From an uncultured Bacteroidales bacterium (GTDB taxonomy: Bacteria; Bacteroidota; Bacteroidia; Bacteroidales; UBA932), in the NCBI GenBank assembly GCA_900321715.1, contig ONXC01000010.1:24569-88568 (forward strand): a stretch of DNA of 64,000 nucleotides. The letters are read 5' to 3'. Position 1 is the stretch's first letter; the number at the start of each line of letters is the position of its first letter. Positions 27,953 through 37,655 of the stretch are shown in pieces. Made by a program: the position numbers and the translations under genes. Below the pieces are notes generated by a model. That model was not told the DNA's origin. It saw only the letters and a list, made by a program, of their open reading frames with translations, and did no database searches.

Positions 27953-30234
27953 CCTATCTGGGCGCCGTTCACAACGGCTTCCTCAGGGGTGATGAAGCGC
28001 ATCTTGCCGTCACCCTGCTTTGCCATAAGGATCATACCCTTTGACTCTATGCCGCGGATCACGCGGGGAGCGAGGTTTGCAAGGATGCAGATCTGCTTAC
28101 CCACCATGTCTTCCGGTGAATAGTACTCTGCAATGCCGGACACAATTGTGCGCTGGTCAATGCCCGTGTCAATTGTGAGTTTGAGGAGTTTATCCGTCTT
28201 GGGAACGCGTTCTGCGGCAAGAACCGTTGCCGTGCGGATATCCATTGCGCCAAACTGCTCAAAGGTAACCTCAGGCTTTTGAGGCTCAATCTTCTTTGCG
28301 GCTTCTGCAGCGGCCTTTGCGGCCTCGGCCTCCTCACGGGCCTTCTTGATGGCCTCCAGCCTTGCAATCTGGGCCTCTACCTCTGCATCCTCAATCTTAC
28401 GGAACAGCAGCACCGCCTCTCCAATCTGGTGCCCGGCCGGCAGCAGTTCTGCGTTACCCAGCATGTCCCATGACAGGATGATTGAGCCAGCGGCAGTGGT
28501 GTGCAAATCCGTGGCCACCCTCGGCCCCGTAAGAGGGAGGGGCCCATCGCTTGCGATGGGAGGGGCCGGAGCGACAGCGGAGGCGATTTGCACACCACTG
28601 CCGTTGGCGTGGACCGTGTGCACGGCCTTGCCTTCATCGGCCTTGTAGAAATTGACGGTAGGAGTGCCTTCGCCGGCGCGGTAGTCCCATCCGGCGTTTA
28701 CGCCAACGCGGAGAATGTCGCGAAGCTTCTGGGCGCTGAAGGGGGTGAACGGCTCAAAGGCAATGGCAAGATCGGCACAAATCTGAAGGCAGGTGTAAAG
28801 GATGGAGGCGCAGCGGTCCATGTCTTCCTTTGCAACCTTCCAGGGCTCCATGTCGGAGATGTATTTGTTGCCTATACGCGCCATGTTCATAGCCTCCTTC
28901 AGGGCCTCCCTGAAGTGGAAGGTCTCAATGTACTTCTCAAGGGCTTCACGGCAGGGCTTAAGGGCCTCAAGAGTCTCTGCATCAATTGCTTCCGGTTTCT
29001 TGTTCTGAGGTACTGCGCCGCCAAAGTACTTATGGGTGAGCACCACGGCGCGGTTCACGAAGTTTCCAAAGACGGCAAGGAGTTCAGAGTTGTTGCGGCT
29101 CTGGAAGTCCTTCCAGGTGAAGTCGTTGTCCTTGGTTTCGGGGGCATTGGCGGTGAGGACATAACGCATGACGTCCTCGCAGCCCGGGAACTGCTCCTCA
29201 TATTCATTAACCCAAACAGCCCAGTTGCGGGAAGTGGAAATCTTGTCACCTTCAAGGTTAAGGAACTCATTGGAAGGGACATTGTCCGGAAGGATATAAG
29301 TACCTTCGGCCTTCAGCATTGAAGGGAACACGATGCAGTGGAAAACAATATTATCCTTGCCGATAAAATGCACCAGACGCGTCTCAGGGTCTTTCCACCA
29401 CTTCTCCCAGCTCTGAGGCAGGAGTTCCTGGGTGTTTGAAATATAGCCGATGGGGGCGTCGAACCACACATAGAGGACCTTTCCCTCTGCGCCATCTACC
29501 GGAACGGGAACGCCCCAGTCAAGGTCACGGGTGACGGCACGGGGCTGGAGGCCGCCGTCCAGCCAGCTCTTGCACTGGCCGTAAACGTTGGTTTTCCACT
29601 CCTTGTGCTGCTCCAGGATCCAGTCACGGAGCCAGGGTTCATACTTGTCAAGGGGCAGATACCAGTGCTTGGTCTTCTTCTTCACGGGAGTTGAACCGCT
29701 TAACTTGGATTTAGGGTCCAGAAGTTCTTCCGGGGAAAGGGTGCTGCCGCATTTCTCGCACTGGTCACCATAGGCGTGGGGATTGCCGCATTTGGGGCAG
29801 GTACCCTCTATGAGACGGTCCGTGAGGAACATGTGGGCCTGCTCGTCATAGAGCTGCTCACTTTCCTGAGTGATGAAATCGGCCTGGTCATAAAGCTTAC
29901 GGAAGAACTCGGAGGCGTTCTTTGCGTGAACCTCCGATGATGTGCGGGAATAGATGTCAAAATTGATTCCGAGGCCCGTGAAGGCGTCCTTCATTATCTT
30001 GTGGTACTTGTCCACAATGTCCTGGGGAGTTACGCCCTGGTCCTTGGCCTTGATGGTGATGGGCACGCCGTGTTCATCTGAGCCGCACACAAACACCACG
30101 TCTTCCCCGCGCATTCGGAGATAACGCACATAGATGTCTCCGGGGATGTAGGCACCGGCAAGATGGCCGATATGTACGGGACCGTTGGCATAGGGGAGTG
30201 CGCAGGTCACCAGGGTTCTTTTGTAACTGCTCAT
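27949..30234 (-). CDS. metG: Methionyl-tRNA synthetase with an in-frame palindromic insert
   Basis: 761 aa class I synthetase. HIGH-like signature [11 protein letters not shown] (residues 22 onward), zinc knuckle with [18 protein letters not shown], and KISTS in [13 protein letters not shown]. It carries a C-terminal tRNA-binding (EMAP-like) domain from about residue 665 ([15 protein letters not shown]). Between the anticodon-binding domain and [20 protein letters not shown] there are about 40 extra Pro/Ala/Gly-rich residues coded by the palindromic element at 28491-28603. The frame is intact. Start overlaps the dnaG stop (ATGA). Confidence 0.95.
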   Translation of the reverse strand: MSSYKRTLVTCALPYANGPVHIGHLAGAYIPGDIYVRYLRMRGEDVVFVCGSDEHGVPITIKAKDQGVTPQDIVDKYHKIMKDAFTGLGINFDIYSRTSSEVHAKNASEFFRKLYDQADFITQESEQLYDEQAHMFLTDRLIEGTCPKCGNPHAYGDQCEKCGSTLSPEELLDPKSKLSGSTPVKKKTKHWYLPLDKYEPWLRDWILEQHKEWKTNVYGQCKSWLDGGLQPRAVTRDLDWGVPVPVDGAEGKVLYVWFDAPIGYISNTQELLPQSWEKWWKDPETRLVHFIGKDNIVFHCIVFPSMLKAEGTYILPDNVPSNEFLNLEGDKISTSRNWAVWVNEYEEQFPGCEDVMRYVLTANAPETKDNDFTWKDFQSRNNSELLAVFGNFVNRAVVLTHKYFGGAVPQNKKPEAIDAETLEALKPCREALEKYIETFHFREALKEAMNMARIGNKYISDMEPWKVAKEDMDRCASILYTCLQICADLAIAFEPFTPFSAQKLRDILRVGVNAGWDYRAGEGTPTVNFYKADEGKAVHTVHANGSGVQIASAVAPAPPIASDGPLPLTGPRVATDLHTTAAGSIILSWDMLGNAELLPAGHQIGEAVLLFRKIEDAEVEAQIARLEAIKKAREEAEAAKAAAEAAKKIEPQKPEVTFEQFGAMDIRTATVLAAERVPKTDKLLKLTIDTGIDQRTIVSGIAEYYSPEDMVGKQICILANLAPRVIRGIESKGMILMAKQGDGKMRFITPEEAVVNGAQIG
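28491..28603. repeat. Palindromic element inserted in frame in metG
   Basis: Perfect 19-bp arms at 28491-28509 and 28585-28603 enclose a 75-nt core with its own hairpin CCCATCGC (28543-28550)/GCGATGGG (28553-28560). In the metG sense the core carries CGGCCCCTCCCA and GGGCCCCTCCCTCT, matching the truA element base for base over these stretches and coding PAPPIA and GPLPL. Arms differ completely from those in truA. Confidence 0.85.
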
Positions 30235-32201
30235 TTCTTTATTCTTCCTAGTTTTATGTTGATAGTCTTCTTGAGGGCGTTTACGCTGCTCAGTTCACTG
30301 AGAAGCTGGTTTGCCTCTTCCGGGGTTGCCTGTGCCAGGCGGCGGTTTATATCGGCCTGCTTTGCCTGCAGGCGTTTGTCGTGGTAAGCAAGGATGGCGC
30401 GGGGCACATAGGTTACCAGCCAGGAATCCGTAGTGGTGAGGGCGTCGGAGAAGTTATGGACGGTGAGTTCATACTTTTCCTCGGCAAGGTCTGCCACCAC
30501 GCCGGCAACCGTGCGGTCTTCACCGTTTAGGAGGGAACGCACTATGCTGTCCTGGTCCAGGCCTTCGTCGTAGAGGGCGAAATATGCGTTGTAGGCTGCC
30601 TGAAAGGCAGGGTTAGAGAACGCGGCGCTGTCTCCGGTGAGGGCGGAGTCTATGAATTCCGCCACTGTCTGGGAACCGTCAGGGTTATAGAACTCCGAGT
30701 CTGTTTCAAACTTGAGTTCCGAGCATCCGTGCCTGAGGATGAATCCCAAAAGTTCACGCTCGGATGGCTCTGTTATATTGCCGATTCTTGGCGCTGCGGC
30801 TTGAGATGGCCGATCGGTGTCGGTCATGACGTGTTCCTCACGACCCTGACCGTCGGCCTGTCCTCTGCCGTCATGCCCGGCCCGACCGGACATCTCCTTC
30901 CGGGCGTTCTCCCGGGTTTTCCGCACGCGGTCCTGGATTATATCGGCCTCAATGCCAAAGCGGCGGGCAACGGTGTCCACGTATACCTGGCGCTTGATGG
31001 CATCAGGGATATCGGCCACGGTATCTGCTATCTCGTTTATTAGGTTGGCCTTCTTGAGGGGGTCGTCGCCGGCTTCTGAAAGCAGAAGGTCTGTCTTGAA
31101 AGCAATGCCGTCCTGCTCATGGGACTCAATGAATTCCTGGATCTCCTCCAGCGTGTGCTTACGGGAGAATGAATCAGGGTCATCGCCGTCCGGGAGGAAC
31201 ACAACCTTGGGGTTCATGCCTTCCTTGAGGATAAGGCCGATAGCCCTCAGCGCTGCGTGGAGGCCAGCCTTATCACCGTCGTACATGATGGTGATGTTCT
31301 CCGTGAAGCGCTTGATGAGGCGGATCTGCTCTTCCGTGAGGGAAGTGCCGCAGGAAGCCACTACGTTGGTGATGCCCATCTGGTGCATCATCACAACGTC
31401 CACGTTGCCTTCTACAAGGATGCAGCGGTCCTGCTTTGCTATCTCGCTCTTTGCAAGATAGATTCCAAGGAGGTTTTTGCTCTTTATGTAAATCTCCGTT
31501 TCCGGGGAGTTTACGTATTTTGCGGGGTTGTCACTCTTGAGGGTACGGCCGCTGTAGGCAATCACGCGCCCGCTCACGGAGTGGATGGGGAACATCACCC
31601 TCTCACGGAACTTGTCAATGAGGGTGCCGTCTTCCTGCTGGATGGCAAGACCTGCTGCCACAAGGAATTCGTCCTTGTAACCGGCTGCACGGGCGGCCTC
31701 CACAAAGGTGGCCTTACCGGACGGAGCCCAGCCAAGGCTCCACTTTTCAATGGTGGCGTCCTCTATTCCGCGCTCACGGTAATAGCGGTAACCAACAGCG
31801 CGGCCTTCTCCGGTCTTGAGTTGGTCTTGGAAGAACTGACGGGCAAATTCAGATACCGCCATCAGGCTCTCATGGCGCTGGCGGGCAGCAATCTGTTCTG
31901 CGGTCTCTTCCTCTTCCTTTACCTCAATATTGTATTTCTTTGCAAGATAGCGGAGGGCTTCAGGGTACGTGAGATGGTCATAATCCATAAGGAAACCCAC
32001 GGCGCTTCCTGCCTTGCCGCAGCCGAAGCACTTGTAGATACCCCTTGACGGGGTTACGTGGAATGACGGGGTTTTCTCATTGTGGAACGGACAGCAGGCC
32101 ACATAGCTGGACCCGCGGCGCTTAAGCGTCACGAAATCCCCTATAACCTCCTCTACCCGGGCGGTGTCAAGGATGAGGTCTACCGTTTCCTTAGGAATCA
32201 T
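30231..32201 (-). CDS. dnaG: DNA primase
   Basis: Synthesises RNA primers at the replication fork. 656 aa: N-terminal zinc ribbon ([24 protein letters not shown]), TOPRIM/RNA polymerase core with [11 protein letters not shown] and YDGDKAG, and a C-terminal helicase-binding domain. Around residues 450-490 there is a low-complexity Gly/Arg/Asp/Gln linker that is longer than in E. coli. Overlaps both neighbours by 4 nt in a three-gene operon (small membrane protein, dnaG, metG). Confidence 0.96.
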   Translation of the reverse strand: MIPKETVDLILDTARVEEVIGDFVTLKRRGSSYVACCPFHNEKTPSFHVTPSRGIYKCFGCGKAGSAVGFLMDYDHLTYPEALRYLAKKYNIEVKEEEETAEQIAARQRHESLMAVSEFARQFFQDQLKTGEGRAVGYRYYRERGIEDATIEKWSLGWAPSGKATFVEAARAAGYKDEFLVAAGLAIQQEDGTLIDKFRERVMFPIHSVSGRVIAYSGRTLKSDNPAKYVNSPETEIYIKSKNLLGIYLAKSEIAKQDRCILVEGNVDVVMMHQMGITNVVASCGTSLTEEQIRLIKRFTENITIMYDGDKAGLHAALRAIGLILKEGMNPKVVFLPDGDDPDSFSRKHTLEEIQEFIESHEQDGIAFKTDLLLSEAGDDPLKKANLINEIADTVADIPDAIKRQVYVDTVARRFGIEADIIQDRVRKTRENARKEMSGRAGHDGRGQADGQGREEHVMTDTDRPSQAAAPRIGNITEPSERELLGFILRHGCSELKFETDSEFYNPDGSQTVAEFIDSALTGDSAAFSNPAFQAAYNAYFALYDEGLDQDSIVRSLLNGEDRTVAGVVADLAEEKYELTVHNFSDALTTTDSWLVTYVPRAILAYHDKRLQAKQADINRRLAQATPEEANQLLSELSSVNALKKTINIKLGRIKK

Positions 32202-32497
32202 TCCTTTGTATAATCCACTTCTTTGGCATCTGACAGGTTGGTGATGGTTACCTTGCCATCATCTGCGGGGGCCTGGGTGGTGGGTCCGTCCTTAGGGGCC
32301 TCAGGAGCCTTGTAATGCTTCTCCTGCCACAGGGCCTTTGCCTGGAAATAGGCGTCACGCCCATACCAGAACGCTCCAAGCGCTCCAATAATGAATGCAA
32401 ATATGCTGTGCCTTGTAAGTATCCAGATCGCCAGGGCTACAAAGATTATGTCCTTTGCAAGCCTCAGCCACCTATTGTTATATCCAATATTCATCAT
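32198..32497 (-). CDS. Small membrane protein of unknown function upstream of dnaG
   Basis: About 99 aa from the ATG at 32497 (MMNIGYNNRWLRLAKD). Two hydrophobic segments near residues 17-32 and 34-48, then a charged, Pro/Ala-rich cytoplasmic or periplasmic tail. Not recognised. A perfect -7 box sits only 6 nt before the ATG, so the longer frame to 32533 is unlikely to be translated. Stop overlaps the dnaG ATG by 4 nt. Confidence 0.65.
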   Translation of the reverse strand: MMNIGYNNRWLRLAKDIIFVALAIWILTRHSIFAFIIGALGAFWYGRDAYFQAKALWQEKHYKAPEAPKDGPTTQAPADDGKVTITNLSDAKEVDYTKE

Positions 32498-32503
32498 AGC
32501 CCA

Positions 32504-32511
32504 CAAAGATA
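32504..32511 (-). promoter_or_regulatory. -7 box TATCTTTG of the dnaG-metG operon
   Basis: Perfect TAnnTTTG on the minus strand, 6 nt before the first ATG of the small membrane protein gene; implies transcription starts at or next to the start codon. Confidence 0.55.
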
Positions 32512-32601
32512 CAAAAATCCTGCGAGAATCCATGCCGATGACATATTGTCATATGTTTGCCGCTTAATGTGTGATCAAAACAGCCGCCCACTCCAGTTGC
32601 T

Positions 32602-32700
32602 GGGCCGCTGGTAACCTAAAAACGCCCCTTTCCCGGTAACGGGCTGCCCTTTGGGCCGCTGGTAACCTAAAAGAGGCTGTTTTACGGTAATTAGCTGCCC
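32602..32700 (+). repeat. 99-bp intergenic repeat, copy 1 (downstream of recQ)
   Basis: Nearly identical (3 mismatches in 99) to 36299-36397 in opposite orientation. Each copy is two related units of about 50 nt, both starting with GGGCCGCTGGTAACCTAAAA and ending around GCTGCCC; here they start at 32602 and 32653. Occupies most of the gap 32512-32710, which otherwise shows nothing. One end lies 10 nt from the recQ stop. Confidence 0.85.
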
Positions 32701-32710
32701 ACGGCGGGCA

Positions 32711-34909
32711 CTAATTAGCTACTTCGCAGAGGAATTTCAGCCTTACCAGGCGAATTTCGATATCCTCGTAATCGGCCGATAATTCCGCGCGGGCATCGGC
32801 CAGAGAATCCGATGCAGCGTCATTCTTGAACCAGTCGTAGAGCTCCTGAACCACATCAGGATCAAGGTTTTCTGAAATATAATATCCAAGATTGAGCCTT
32901 GTGCCGGTGCTCACAATAGCCTCCATTTCAGTGAGGAGCTGGTCCATGTCAAGGTCCTTGGCACGGGCTATGTCTTCCAGAGGGAGTTTACGGTCAATGG
33001 ACTGGATTATATAAACCTTGTTGCCGGATTTGGACGCCACGCTCTTGACCACAAAATCGTCTGGTCTTTCAATCTCATTCTCCTCTACATACTTGCCTAT
33101 GAGGTCTATGAACGGCTGGCCGAACTTCCGGGCCTTGCCCTCTCCCACGCCCTGGCACTTTTCCGAGAGTTCCTTGAGGGTAAGCGGATAGACTATGGTC
33201 ATATCCTCCAGGGAAGGGTCACTGAACACCACCCATGGCTGGACCCTCATCTTGCGGGCAACGTCCTTGCGGAGGTCCTTGAGCATGGCAAGGAGGGTCT
33301 GGTCCCCGCCGCCACCACCGCGGACTGCCGCGGCGTCTTCTTCATCGTCGTCCTCACCTTCGGAGAATGTGCGGTCCTCAACCAGCATGAGTTCCTTTGG
33401 ATGCATATAGAACTCAAGTCCGGCGTCTGTCACTGAAATGAGGCCGTAGTTCTCAATGTCCTTTTCAAGGAAATGGAGTATGAGGCCCTGATGGATTACA
33501 GCAGCCCAGAAGCGCTGGTCATGGTCCTTGCCGGCGCCAAACAGGGGAAGCTGGTCATGCTGATAAGACTTTATGAGTGCACTGGCCTCCCCGGCAAGGA
33601 TGCCGGTAAGGTGTTCCAGTTTGAAATGCTCCTTGAGGGACTCTATGAGTTCAATGACAAGGCACATCTCCTCATGGCCGTCAAAGCGCACCTTGGGATG
33701 CAGGCAGTTGTCACAGGCGCCGCAGTTATCCTGAGTGTAATCCTCTCCAAAATAGTTCAGGAGGAGTTTACGGCGGCACTGGCTGGACTCGGCATAGGCA
33801 ACAGTCTCTTTCAGGAGCTGCTTGCCGATCTCCTGCTCTGCTACAGGCTTTCCCTGCATGAACTTCTCCAGTTTCTGGATGTCCTTGTAGCTGTAATATG
33901 TGATGCAGGTGCCTTCCTGGCCGTCTCGGCCGGCGCGGCCGGTTTCCTGATAATAGCCCTCTATGCTCTTGGGGATGTCATAGTGGATGACAAAGCGGAC
34001 GTTCTGCTTGTCTATGCCCATGCCAAAGGCGATGGTGGCAACAATGACGTCTATCTCCTCCATCAGGAACTTATCCTGGTTATCGGCCCTTGTCTTTGCG
34101 TCCAGACCGGCATGGTACGGGAGAGCCCTGATGCCGTTTATGGCAAGGAGCTGGGCCAGTTCCTCCACCTTCTTGCGGCTGAGGCAGTAGATGATGCCGC
34201 TCTTGCCGGGATTCTGGCGGATAAAACGGATTATGTCCTTTTCAGGTTCCACCTTGTCCCTTACCTCATAATATAGGTTGGGCCGATTGAAGGAGCTCTT
34301 GAAAATGGTGGCGTCCTGGATGCGGAGGTTCTTGAGGATATCGGACTGGACCTTGGGCGTTGCCGTTGCGGTAAGGGCAATAACCGGGGCCGGCTGGATT
34401 ATGTCTATGATGGAGCGGATCTTGCGGTATTCCGGACGGAAATCATGGCCCCATTCTGATATGCAGTGGGCTTCATCCACTGCGTAGAAGGATATCTTGA
34501 TACTTTTGAGAAGGGCAATATTCTCTTCCTTTGTAAGGGATTCCGGAGCAACGTAAAGGAGCTTTGTAACGCCCCTCAGGAGGTCTTCCTGAACCTGGGC
34601 TATCTCTACCCGGCTAAGGGAAGAATTAAGGAAATGCGCAATGCCTTCCTCAGAGGATTCAAATCCGCGGATGGCATCTACCTGATTCTTCATCAGGGCA
34701 ATAAGCGGGGATATGACAATTGCGGTGCCTTCCATCACCAGGGCAGGCATCTGGTAGCAAAGGGACTTGCCGCCGCCGGTGGGCATGAGCACAAAAGCGT
34801 TCCCGCCTTCAATCAGATGGGTGATGATATCAAGCTGATCACCCTTGAAGGCATCCCAACCGAAGAAAGTCTTCAGCTTTGAGTGAAGGATATTGGGATC
34901 TATTGGCAT
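32711..34909 (-). CDS. recQ: ATP-dependent DNA helicase RecQ
   Basis: 3'-5' helicase acting in recombination and fork repair. 732 aa. Walker A MPTGGGKSLCYQMPA, DEAH in VDEAHCISEWGHDFRPEY, motif VI QETGRAGRDGQ, the zinc-binding Cys set in SQCRRKLLLNYFGE...NCGACDNC, a winged-helix RQC region and an extended C-terminal HRDC region. A short Asp/Glu-rich insertion (EGEDDDEEDAA) precedes the winged-helix linker. I start at the ATG at 34909 (MPIDPNILHSKL); the longer frame begins with TTG. Confidence 0.95.
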   Translation of the reverse strand: MPIDPNILHSKLKTFFGWDAFKGDQLDIITHLIEGGNAFVLMPTGGGKSLCYQMPALVMEGTAIVISPLIALMKNQVDAIRGFESSEEGIAHFLNSSLSRVEIAQVQEDLLRGVTKLLYVAPESLTKEENIALLKSIKISFYAVDEAHCISEWGHDFRPEYRKIRSIIDIIQPAPVIALTATATPKVQSDILKNLRIQDATIFKSSFNRPNLYYEVRDKVEPEKDIIRFIRQNPGKSGIIYCLSRKKVEELAQLLAINGIRALPYHAGLDAKTRADNQDKFLMEEIDVIVATIAFGMGIDKQNVRFVIHYDIPKSIEGYYQETGRAGRDGQEGTCITYYSYKDIQKLEKFMQGKPVAEQEIGKQLLKETVAYAESSQCRRKLLLNYFGEDYTQDNCGACDNCLHPKVRFDGHEEMCLVIELIESLKEHFKLEHLTGILAGEASALIKSYQHDQLPLFGAGKDHDQRFWAAVIHQGLILHFLEKDIENYGLISVTDAGLEFYMHPKELMLVEDRTFSEGEDDDEEDAAAVRGGGGGDQTLLAMLKDLRKDVARKMRVQPWVVFSDPSLEDMTIVYPLTLKELSEKCQGVGEGKARKFGQPFIDLIGKYVEENEIERPDDFVVKSVASKSGNKVYIIQSIDRKLPLEDIARAKDLDMDQLLTEMEAIVSTGTRLNLGYYISENLDPDVVQELYDWFKNDAASDSLADARAELSADYEDIEIRLVRLKFLCEVAN

Positions 34910-35032
34910 TTGCCTTGTCAATGTGGTTGCATAAAATTAGTCACAAAAAATGTAAAAAACAAATATTTTTGCAGTTCAGCGCCTATTTTTACCACTCGTC
35001 GTAATAATCTATGAATTGTTCCAAAAGTTTTG

Positions 35033-35040
35033 TATATTTG
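35033..35040 (+). promoter_or_regulatory. -7 box TATATTTG of the FKBP lipoprotein gene
   Basis: Perfect TAnnTTTG. Leader of about 55 nt follows and holds a small inverted repeat TGAGC/GCTCA around 35045-35062. The remainder of the recQ-fkpA divergent gap (34910-35099) is AT-rich with no further signals I trust. Confidence 0.55.
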
Positions 35041-35099
35041 CAGGTTGAGCGCATGAAAGCTCACAATTTTTGAATTTTAACTTAAAAACAATTGATAAA

Positions 35100-35843
35100 A
35101 TGAAGATTTCTAAGATTCTTGCCATCGCCGGCGCAGCCGCTATGCTGATGGCCTGCGGTTCTCCCAAGGTGGAGGGCTCAAAGGAAGTTCGCGACCTTCT
35201 CCCTAACAAGGGCCAGATCGACACCGCTTCTTACCTCCTTGGCGTTAACTTCGGTCTTGTCATGACCCAGAACGGCTTCGGTGAGCTCAATATGGCCCAG
35301 GTGAAAAAGGGTATGAATGACGCTCTGAAGGCCAAAGAAGGTGAGCCCATGGACTCCGTATTCGTAAAGCAGTTCAAGATTGATCCTTCAACCATGAACA
35401 TGGTCCTCAACGAGTTCCTCCGCAAGCGCACCGCTTACGAAGGCGCCCTGAACAAGGAAAAAGGTGATGCTTTCCGCAAGGATTTCTATGTGAAGAACAG
35501 CGCAGACTCCACCGCTTCCGGTATCGTTTACCTCATCCAGGACAGCGGCTCAGAGGTCAAGGCTGTTTCTGACCGTGACACCGTGAAGGTTAACTATCGC
35601 GGCACCCTCATTGACGGTAAGGAGTTTGACGCCAACGAAGGCATCGAGTTCTCTCTCAACCGCGTTATCCGTGGCTGGACAGAGGGTATGAAGCTTGTTG
35701 GTGAAGGTGGCAAGATCACCCTCGTGATTCCTGCAAACCTTGCTTACGGTGAGCGTGGTCCCCGTAACATCGGCCCCAACTCCACCCTTATCTTTGACGT
35801 AGACCTCCTTGAGGTTCACCCTTACGTAGAGAAAGAGAAATAG
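35100..35843 (+). CDS. FKBP-type peptidyl-prolyl isomerase, lipoprotein
   Basis: 247 aa from the ATG at 35100 (MKISKILAIAGAAAMLMACG). Lipobox LMAC, N-terminal dimerisation helices (about 30-130), then an FKBP domain from about 145 with DTVKVNYRGTLIDGKEFDA, VIRGWTEGMKLVGEGGK and IPANLAYGERG. Fold helper in the periplasm, like FkpA/Mip. Two nucleotides separate it from the DUF3127 gene. Confidence 0.92.
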   Translation: MKISKILAIAGAAAMLMACGSPKVEGSKEVRDLLPNKGQIDTASYLLGVNFGLVMTQNGFGELNMAQVKKGMNDALKAKEGEPMDSVFVKQFKIDPSTMNMVLNEFLRKRTAYEGALNKEKGDAFRKDFYVKNSADSTASGIVYLIQDSGSEVKAVSDRDTVKVNYRGTLIDGKEFDANEGIEFSLNRVIRGWTEGMKLVGEGGKITLVIPANLAYGERGPRNIGPNSTLIFDVDLLEVHPYVEKEK

Positions 35844-35844
35844 T

Positions 35845-36255
35845 ATGGCACTAGAACTGGAAGGAACGCTGAGGCACAAACTGGCTTCGCAGCAGGGAAC
35901 ATCGGCCCGCGGCGCCTGGGCAAAACAGGAGTTCATCCTGGAATACCCTGACGGCAACTTCACCGCACAGGCATGTTTCACTGCATTTGGCCAGGACAAG
36001 GTGGCAGAACTGGACAAGTACCAGATTGGAGACCGTATCCGGATCTCCTTCAACATCAGAAGCCGCGAATACAACGGCCGCTGGTACAATGACCTCCAGA
36101 TCTGGCGCATTGCTCCGGCCGGCCAGCCAACGGCAGCACCCGCTGCACCTCAGGTTCACGCCGCTCCGGCTCCGGCCCCGGCGTTTGATGAGGCCCCGGC
36201 TCCAACCCTGGACGACATGCCGGGGGACAGCCCGGAAGAAGACCTTCCGTTCTGA
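35845..36255 (+). CDS. DUF3127 protein (OB-fold-like)
   Basis: 136 aa. Core of about 85 residues (ALELEGTLRHKL, WAKQEFILEYPDGNF, ISFNIRSREYNGRWYNDLQIWRI) typical of DUF3127, thought to be an OB-fold like single-stranded DNA-binding proteins. The tail is Pro/Ala-rich and ends in the acidic EEDLPF, strikingly similar to the acidic tip of SSB that recruits partner proteins. Function unproven. Followed by a strong terminator. Confidence 0.82.
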   Translation: MALELEGTLRHKLASQQGTSARGAWAKQEFILEYPDGNFTAQACFTAFGQDKVAELDKYQIGDRIRISFNIRSREYNGRWYNDLQIWRIAPAGQPTAAPAAPQVHAAPAPAPAFDEAPAPTLDDMPGDSPEEDLPF

Positions 36256-36262
36256 ATCTTTA

Positions 36263-36290
36263 GGGTGACCGTTTTGGTCACCCTTTTTTT
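36263..36290 (+). terminator. Rho-independent terminator after DUF3127
   Basis: Perfect 8-bp stem GGGTGACC (36263-36270)/GGTCACCC (36276-36283) with a 5-nt loop and a run of seven T. Confidence 0.9.
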
Positions 36291-36298
36291 GTCCGATA

Positions 36299-36397
36299 GG
36301 GCAGCTAATTACCGTAAAACAGCCTCTTTTAGGTTACCAGCGGCCCAAAGGGCAGCCCGTTACCGGAAAAGGGGCATTTTTAGGTTACCAGCGGTCC
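36299..36397 (-). repeat. 99-bp intergenic repeat, copy 2 (downstream of DUF3127)
   Basis: Inverted relative to copy 1 at 32602-32700, with 3 mismatches, all in the half farther from DUF3127. Lies between the DUF3127 terminator and the stop of the convergent M16 protease gene. Like copy 1, its GGGCAGCTAATTACCG end faces the preceding gene's stop. Confidence 0.85.
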
Positions 36398-36404
36398 GGA
36401 AGGG

Positions 36405-37655
36405 TTAAAGATATATTAAGGAAGATAGGTTGTCCGGAGAGAACAGCCTTATAGCCATGGCCTGGAGCTGCTCTGCGGTTATGGCGTCAATTATGCTGCG
36501 GGTCCTGGCCGATGTCATGACTTCACCCCATGCAAGCATACTCTTTCCAAGTGACAGGCACTGGGCCTCGCCGGCTTCGGAGCTTATAGCAAGCTGCCCC
36601 AAAAGCTGTTTCCGGTAAGCTTTGAGGCGTGCGTCCGTGAGCGGTTTGTCCCGAAGCCCGGCAAGAATCTTATCAATGGCTTTCATGCAGTTGTCAAGAT
36701 TTGGTTTGTCACAGCCAAAGGATATGGCAACCACCCCAGTGTCGGCATACTGGGTATAATTGCACTCAATCCCGTACACCCATCCGCGTCTTTCACGGAG
36801 CTCGGCGTTCAAAAGCGAATTTGACGCCGGCCCGCCAAGGATATTACAGAGCATTGCCGCGATGAGCCTGTCCGGCATCTCATACAGCGACGGCGCCAGA
36901 CCTCCAATCACGGCATTAACCTCATGGTTGTGCTTGTCAAGGACCTTGCCAAAACAGACAGGGGAGACCTTTTCCGGAGCATTTGCCCGGACAGGGTTGC
37001 GAAGCAACGCGGAGGAAAAGGTCTTCCCTGTCTGTCTTAAAACAACCCTTTCAAGCTTCTGAAGGTCTATATCGGCCACAACGGAAAGGGCCATGCGGGA
37101 GGGAATGAACTTCTCCCGGACAAAGCGGCGGAGCATATCCGGCTTTATCTTTTTGACAGAGGCCGATGTCCCGAGAATTGGCGTTGACAGCGGGTGGCCT
37201 TCAAAGAGCATAGACTCGAACTTGTCATAGACGTCCTCTGCGGGGTTGTCCTTGTAGGAGATAATCTCGTCAAGCACAACGCCGCGCTCTGTCTCAATCT
37301 CATCCTCCGGGAAAACGGAGTCCGTGGCAAGTTCAAAAAGAAGGCCGATAGCCTTGGGGAGATCCTCCCTCAGGACGGTTGCGTGAAGCACTATCTCCTC
37401 CTTGGTGGTAAAGGCGTTCAGCTCCCCGCCAAGGCGGTCGAGGTATGAACTTATCACCTTGGCGCTCTTACGGGACGTGCCCCTGAATATGTTGTGCTCA
37501 GTAAAATGGGCTATTCCGGCGGGAAAACCGGCTTCGTCGCGCGTGCCGGCGCCTATGGAGAGGGCGCACCAGGAAACCTGGCCGGAAGACCTTCTTAGGG
37601 CATATTTAACACCGGAAGGCGCCGTGCCGCACCTTATCTTTTCTCCGCCAGCCAT
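36405..37655 (-). CDS. M16 family zinc peptidase (single-domain pair)
   Basis: 416 aa. The inverted zinc motif HFTEH near residue 47 and the distal Glu in ETERGVVLDEI, about 76 residues later, fit M16 (pitrilysin/MPP-type) peptidases. A second M16-like half follows. The length corresponds to the small bacterial dimeric type. Start lies inside the 3' end of the TonB-like gene (22-nt overlap). Whether the product is cytoplasmic is suggested by the lack of a signal peptide. Confidence 0.88.
   Translation of the reverse strand: MAGGEKIRCGTAPSGVKYALRRSSGQVSWCALSIGAGTRDEAGFPAGIAHFTEHNIFRGTSRKSAKVISSYLDRLGGELNAFTTKEEIVLHATVLREDLPKAIGLLFELATDSVFPEDEIETERGVVLDEIISYKDNPAEDVYDKFESMLFEGHPLSTPILGTSASVKKIKPDMLRRFVREKFIPSRMALSVVADIDLQKLERVVLRQTGKTFSSALLRNPVRANAPEKVSPVCFGKVLDKHNHEVNAVIGGLAPSLYEMPDRLIAAMLCNILGGPASNSLLNAELRERRGWVYGIECNYTQYADTGVVAISFGCDKPNLDNCMKAIDKILAGLRDKPLTDARLKAYRKQLLGQLAISSEAGEAQCLSLGKSMLAWGEVMTSARTRSIIDAITAEQLQAMAIRLFSPDNLSSLIYL

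Noticed and set aside
31257-32048. Plus-strand frame of 263 codons
   Set aside because: Antisense to the dnaG core and zinc ribbon.
32602-32700. Integron attC site
   Set aside because: The GGTAAC words recall core sites, but the simple-site arrangement and the integrase are absent and the copies flank ordinary chromosomal genes.
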